NCBI RefSeq assembly: GCF_002117105.1 | Contig: NZ_CP019343.1 | Span: 3,782,001 to 3,846,000, forward strand | Direction of reading: 5' to 3' | Source of the DNA: Oceanicoccus sagamiensis | GTDB lineage: Bacteria; Pseudomonadota; Gammaproteobacteria; Pseudomonadales; Dasaniaceae | DNA: 64,000 nt | Shown here: in pieces, positions 61,185-64,000 of the stretch | Position numbering within the stretch: position 1 is the first letter of the stretch | Layout: each line of letters starts with the position of its first letter | The notes under the pieces: generated by a model | The model's input: only the letters and a program-made list of their open reading frames with translations | What the model was told of the DNA's origin: nothing | Databases searched by the model: none | Program-made: the position numbers and the translations under genes

Positions 61185-64000
61185 TTATTGCACCAGGCCT
61201 GAAGGTCCGGGACTCTTAAAAAACAGTTGCTTGAACAGACCCAGATCTAGCGAATTTACAATTTGATCGCCGTTAAAATCGGCAGTCGAATTTCCAAATG
61301 TAAAGAAGGAGGCCTTAAACAAACCTAGATCCAGAGAATTAACCCGGCCATCATTATTCAAATCACCATCACAGGCATTGCCGTAGCCATCACGATCAAC
61401 ATCTAGCTGAGTTGGATTAGGCTTTTCTATGCAGTTATCCTGATAATCTAAAACACCATCATTATCACTGTCTTCATAGCGCACACCGGCATTGGCAAAT
61501 AAATTGAAATTTACATTCCAGCCTGCCAGAGCACCGTCGACCATTTGCATACCCGCCACACCATCACCATCAACATCGGTAGATACTAAGCGCCACACGG
61601 TATCTTCTGTAGGAACACTCGACCAGGGATAAGGGCCATAATTGGCACCAGTCCATATAGCTCCGGGAGAGTTTGTAGTGAATGAGCTATTGATATCGTA
61701 CACGTTGACTACATCGATATTTTCAGAATCTCCCCAATTAAGCAGCATATGCGCACCCACTTGCCCTACCCCTACGGTCATTTCCAGTGTCGGCCCATTA
61801 TCACAACTGGCAATACCCGCCTCTAACTGAGCGACTGTGCAGCTGGTGTCAAAGACGTAATAACCTGGGCCAAACATTCTGGCGTGGTGAACACTCCAGT
61901 TATTGAAAAAGAACGGGGTATCAGACGCTATCATCAGATGATTAAATTCCGTAGAGCTGACATTGTTTGTAAGAATGCCGTTCCACTGAGCAGTAATATC
62001 GTTAGTGCCTCCAGCCACTCCGCCATCGTTATCCAGCATCGTAAAGTTATTATCCCCTTCAGCAATATCCAAATTGAAGTTGAAGCTATAACCTGCGAGT
62101 AAACCATCAATCATCGGCACACCTGCAATACCATCGCCATCATTATCCGTAGAGGCGAGGCGCCAGATCGTTTCAGGGCTTGGAGATGTAGACCATGGAT
62201 ATGGCCCAGGGTTGCCGCCAGTCCACAACTGACCAGCAGCACTGGTACTAAACACCGCATTAATATCGAAGACGTTAACAATGTCTGTATTAACTGATCC
62301 GTTCCAGTCAAATAGCATATGGATGCCAATCTGACCTTCTGCAACCGTCATCGTCAACATCGGGCCGCCATTACACATGGCAATGCCAGCTTCCAGTTCA
62401 GAAATCGAGCAACTGGTATCAAAGCTATAGCTACCCGGGCCAAAGACCCGCATATGATGCACATCCCAATCCATACCATAGAAAGGTGTTTCCGATGACA
62501 GCGCCATATTAGTAAAGTTGGTGTCAGCGATATCTGTGGTACTTAATCCATTCCAACTTGCCGCAATATCGTTGGCACCACCGCTAGCATTAGAGCCATC
62601 GGGGTTAAGTACAGTAAGGTTGCTACCTTTGAGTGCATCAACTGGTTCAGGCTCAACGGTAATGGTGACTAATGCCACTAATGAATCGGCATAGCCATCA
62701 TTAACACTATAGCTTAGTAAATCCTGACCGGAGAAACCCTCATTGGGTGTATAGGTCAATTCTCCGCTATCACTATCAATAGCTGCAGTGCCGTTTTCAG
62801 TATTTGAAACCAGCGAATAAGTCAGAGAATCCCCATCATCATCCGAGGCTTCTAAAAGATCAGTCATAGCTGTGTTAAACGGAGTGACAAAGACTGCATT
62901 AACGGCTTCGGGAATCTGATTCACAGTGATAGAGAATGCAGCAAGAGCGGCTGATGCTGGAGTTTCAAAATCATCAGTAACGGTTATTACTATGCCTGAT
63001 GTGGTTCCAGCGTCATCAGTGCTTGGGTTACCACTTAATTCACCTGTAGCCGTATTAAAACTCGACCATGCTGGTGCGCCGGTAATACTGAAGCTTAAAA
63101 CATCATCTACATCTGCATCACTTGATGCTGGTATGAAGAGATAGCTTTCGCCAACATTGACAATTGTTTGTGGCAATCCATCAATTACAGGAGTTTCATT
63201 AGCAAATAATGCACTGCTTAGCCAGCCAGCATAATTGACTAGCCCATAACTGCCCGCATCATTATTTCCATCATAAATAAAACTCAGGCTCTTTGGATTG
63301 GGACTGCTATTAATTTCAGCAGTACCCTCTGTACCCCACCAGTTATTCTTCGCAATTATATCGAAGGCTGTATCATTCCTGATCGCATACGAACCATTAT
63401 CATAGATATCATTATAGGCAATAACCGGATTAGCATAGCCGCCTATCTCGATACCTGTATTTTCACTCTCCTTAATCGTATTTCTTTCTATCGTTGCATT
63501 ACCATTGCCATTAGCATCATCATAGTAAAGGTATAAACCTGTAGAGTTCCTTTCAAGGATATTATCCGCTATATAAGGAACAACATGCCCATGTATACTG
63601 ATGCCATAACCGGTGACATCCGTTACCGTGTTGTCCGTAATTACAGCCTGAATAGTATTCTGATAGTTACTAACAGATATACCGCTCTCAATACCACCGG
63701 TTATCGTATTTCCAGTCACAACTGGGGCTGTTGTTCCGTAATCATTGACAGTAATACCAGAAGCATCGCAACAATAATAACCACCATTCAGAACCGTGTT
63801 TTCAATTGTATTTGCTGTTATCGAAATACTATCTGTCATCCAGTAACCAGAACTGCTTCCGTCCTGATAATGTATGCCACTAAAATAAAAAGGCTGAGTA
63901 CTCCGTACTGTGTTGCCACTTATATCGACATCACCCCGAATATACCAAAACCTTATTCCCCCCTGATAACCATTATCCTCAAGAGTATTATTTAGTACTG
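61185..64000 (-). CDS. Large secreted dockerin-containing protein (beta-helix, Ig-like, TSP3 and dockerin), 5' end outside window
   Basis: The frame runs to the right edge without a stop, so the start lies outside; an internal ATG at 63839 is not the real start. Visible order: right-handed beta-helix repeats (SGITVNDYGTTAPVVTGNTI style), an Ig/He_PIG-like domain (about PVIDGLPQTIVNVGE), a cadherin-like domain (ASDDDGDSLTYSLVSN), two tandem units of about 180 residues (each with HHARMFGPGYY/HHMRVFGPGSY, a WTGxxxGPYPWS motif and FDTSC), a type 3 repeat DSDNDGVLDYQDN, then a dockerin of two EF-hand-like repeats (DLNNDGRVNSLDLGLFK and DFNGDQIVNSLDLGLFK, residues within 61188-61370). It probably binds polysaccharide and is attached through the cohesin proteins encoded downstream. 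Confidence 0.9.
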   Translation of the reverse strand, partial: VLNNTLEDNGYQGGIRFWYIRGDVDISGNTVRSTQPFYFSGIHYQDGSSSGYWMTDSISITANTIENTVLNGGYYCCDASGITVNDYGTTAPVVTGNTITGGIESGISVSNYQNTIQAVITDNTVTDVTGYGISIHGHVVPYIADNILERNSTGLYLYYDDANGNGNATIERNTIKESENTGIEIGGYANPVIAYNDIYDNGSYAIRNDTAFDIIAKNNWWGTEGTAEINSSPNPKSLSFIYDGNNDAGSYGLVNYAGWLSSALFANETPVIDGLPQTIVNVGESYLFIPASSDADVDDVLSFSITGAPAWSSFNTATGELSGNPSTDDAGTTSGIVITVTDDFETPASAALAAFSITVNQIPEAVNAVFVTPFNTAMTDLLEASDDDGDSLTYSLVSNTENGTAAIDSDSGELTYTPNEGFSGQDLLSYSVNDGYADSLVALVTITVEPEPVDALKGSNLTVLNPDGSNASGGANDIAASWNGLSTTDIADTNFTNMALSSETPFYGMDWDVHHMRVFGPGSYSFDTSCSISELEAGIAMCNGGPMLTMTVAEGQIGIHMLFDWNGSVNTDIVNVFDINAVFSTSAAGQLWTGGNPGPYPWSTSPSPETIWRLASTDNDGDGIAGVPMIDGLLAGYSFNFNLDIAEGDNNFTMLDNDGGVAGGTNDITAQWNGILTNNVSSTEFNHLMIASDTPFFFNNWSVHHARMFGPGYYVFDTSCTVAQLEAGIASCDNGPTLEMTVGVGQVGAHMLLNWGDSENIDVVNVYDINSSFTTNSPGAIWTGANYGPYPWSSVPTEDTVWRLVSTDVDGDGVAGMQMVDGALAGWNVNFNLFANAGVRYEDSDNDGVLDYQDNCIEKPNPTQLDVDRDGYGNACDGDLNNDGRVNSLDLGLFKASFFTFGNSTADFNGDQIVNSLDLGLFKQLFFKSPGPSGLVQ
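61764..61771 (-). other. KOPS-like FtsK orienting octamer, reversed
   Basis: CCCTACCC on the plus strand, that is GGGTAGGG on the minus strand, pointing left toward dif. It is the only one seen on the right side of dif. Confidence 0.5.

Noticed and set aside
1-64000. Search for tRNA, rRNA, CRISPR arrays, prophage or intact transposase genes
   Set aside because: None could be supported by eye; only the three short palindromic elements suggest mobility.

Overview
The window is about 64 kb of a bacterial chromosome with moderate GC (estimated by eye, high forties). The gene content suggests a marine gammaproteobacterium of the Cellvibrionales/Spongiibacteraceae type: RPE65-type carotenoid oxygenases, single-subunit Rieske oxygenases, TonB-dependent receptors, VPxxA-type PEP-CTERM proteins, a GEMM-I riboswitch and a near-perfect gammaproteobacterial dif site. 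The taxonomic placement is inference. The dif core at 59621-59648, with FtsK-orienting (KOPS-like) octamers that reverse polarity across it, places the window at the replication terminus.

Region 1 (1-10.9 kb) is an oxidative catabolism block. A truncated carotenoid oxygenase is followed by leftward genes for a Rieske oxygenase, enoyl-CoA hydratase, acyl-CoA dehydrogenase, a ThuA-like protein and an SDR. A divergent rightward operon carries a GST, a second ThuA-like protein, a zinc alcohol dehydrogenase and a TPR-sulfotransferase. Region 2 (10.9-23.2 kb) holds a VPxxA-CTERM protein under a c-di-GMP-type riboswitch, a medium-chain reductase broken by an amber codon, an SDR, a small zinc-ribbon-like protein, a gene ending at a probable frameshift, a TonB receptor, and two secreted proteins, one of them a 1385-residue lipoprotein with thrombospondin type 3 repeats.

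Region 3 (23.2-43.2 kb) is a second catabolic block. A TetR regulator faces two tandem carotenoid oxygenases across twin palindromic operators. Then come two more Rieske oxygenases, an enoyl-CoA hydratase, a SnoaL-like protein, a dienelactone hydrolase, SDRs, a MalT-like LuxR regulator, a fourth carotenoid oxygenase with a GST, and an operon of a flavin hydroxylase between two maleate-isomerase-like paralogues, followed by an acyl-CoA dehydrogenase-like flavoprotein. Taken together, regions 1 and 3 look like a peripheral pathway: alkene cleavage by carotenoid/stilbene-type oxygenases, ring or side-chain hydroxylation, and CoA-linked or ring-opened processing. The actual substrate cannot be read from the sequence.

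Region 4 (43.2-59.5 kb) has a DUF481 outer-membrane protein, a small RRM protein, a DUF2855 protein, a cupin and an esterase. It continues with an uptake/hydrolysis cassette (DUF1214, DUF1254, TonB receptor, MFS transporter, alpha/beta hydrolase) beside a membrane-bound AraC regulator, then a LysR regulator divergent from an SDR and a polytopic membrane protein. Region 5 (59.5-64 kb) holds dif and a leftward operon: a large secreted beta-helix/Ig/TSP3 protein ending in a dockerin, followed by two cohesin-like proteins. One cohesin-like gene is frameshifted; the other carries a C-terminal sorting signal. This looks like a non-cellulosomal dockerin-cohesin surface system.

Three copies of a 65-71 bp palindromic REP/MITE-like element are scattered between genes. 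Three genes carry disruptions: one amber codon and two apparent one-base losses in G runs. No tRNA, rRNA, CRISPR array or intact transposase was seen.
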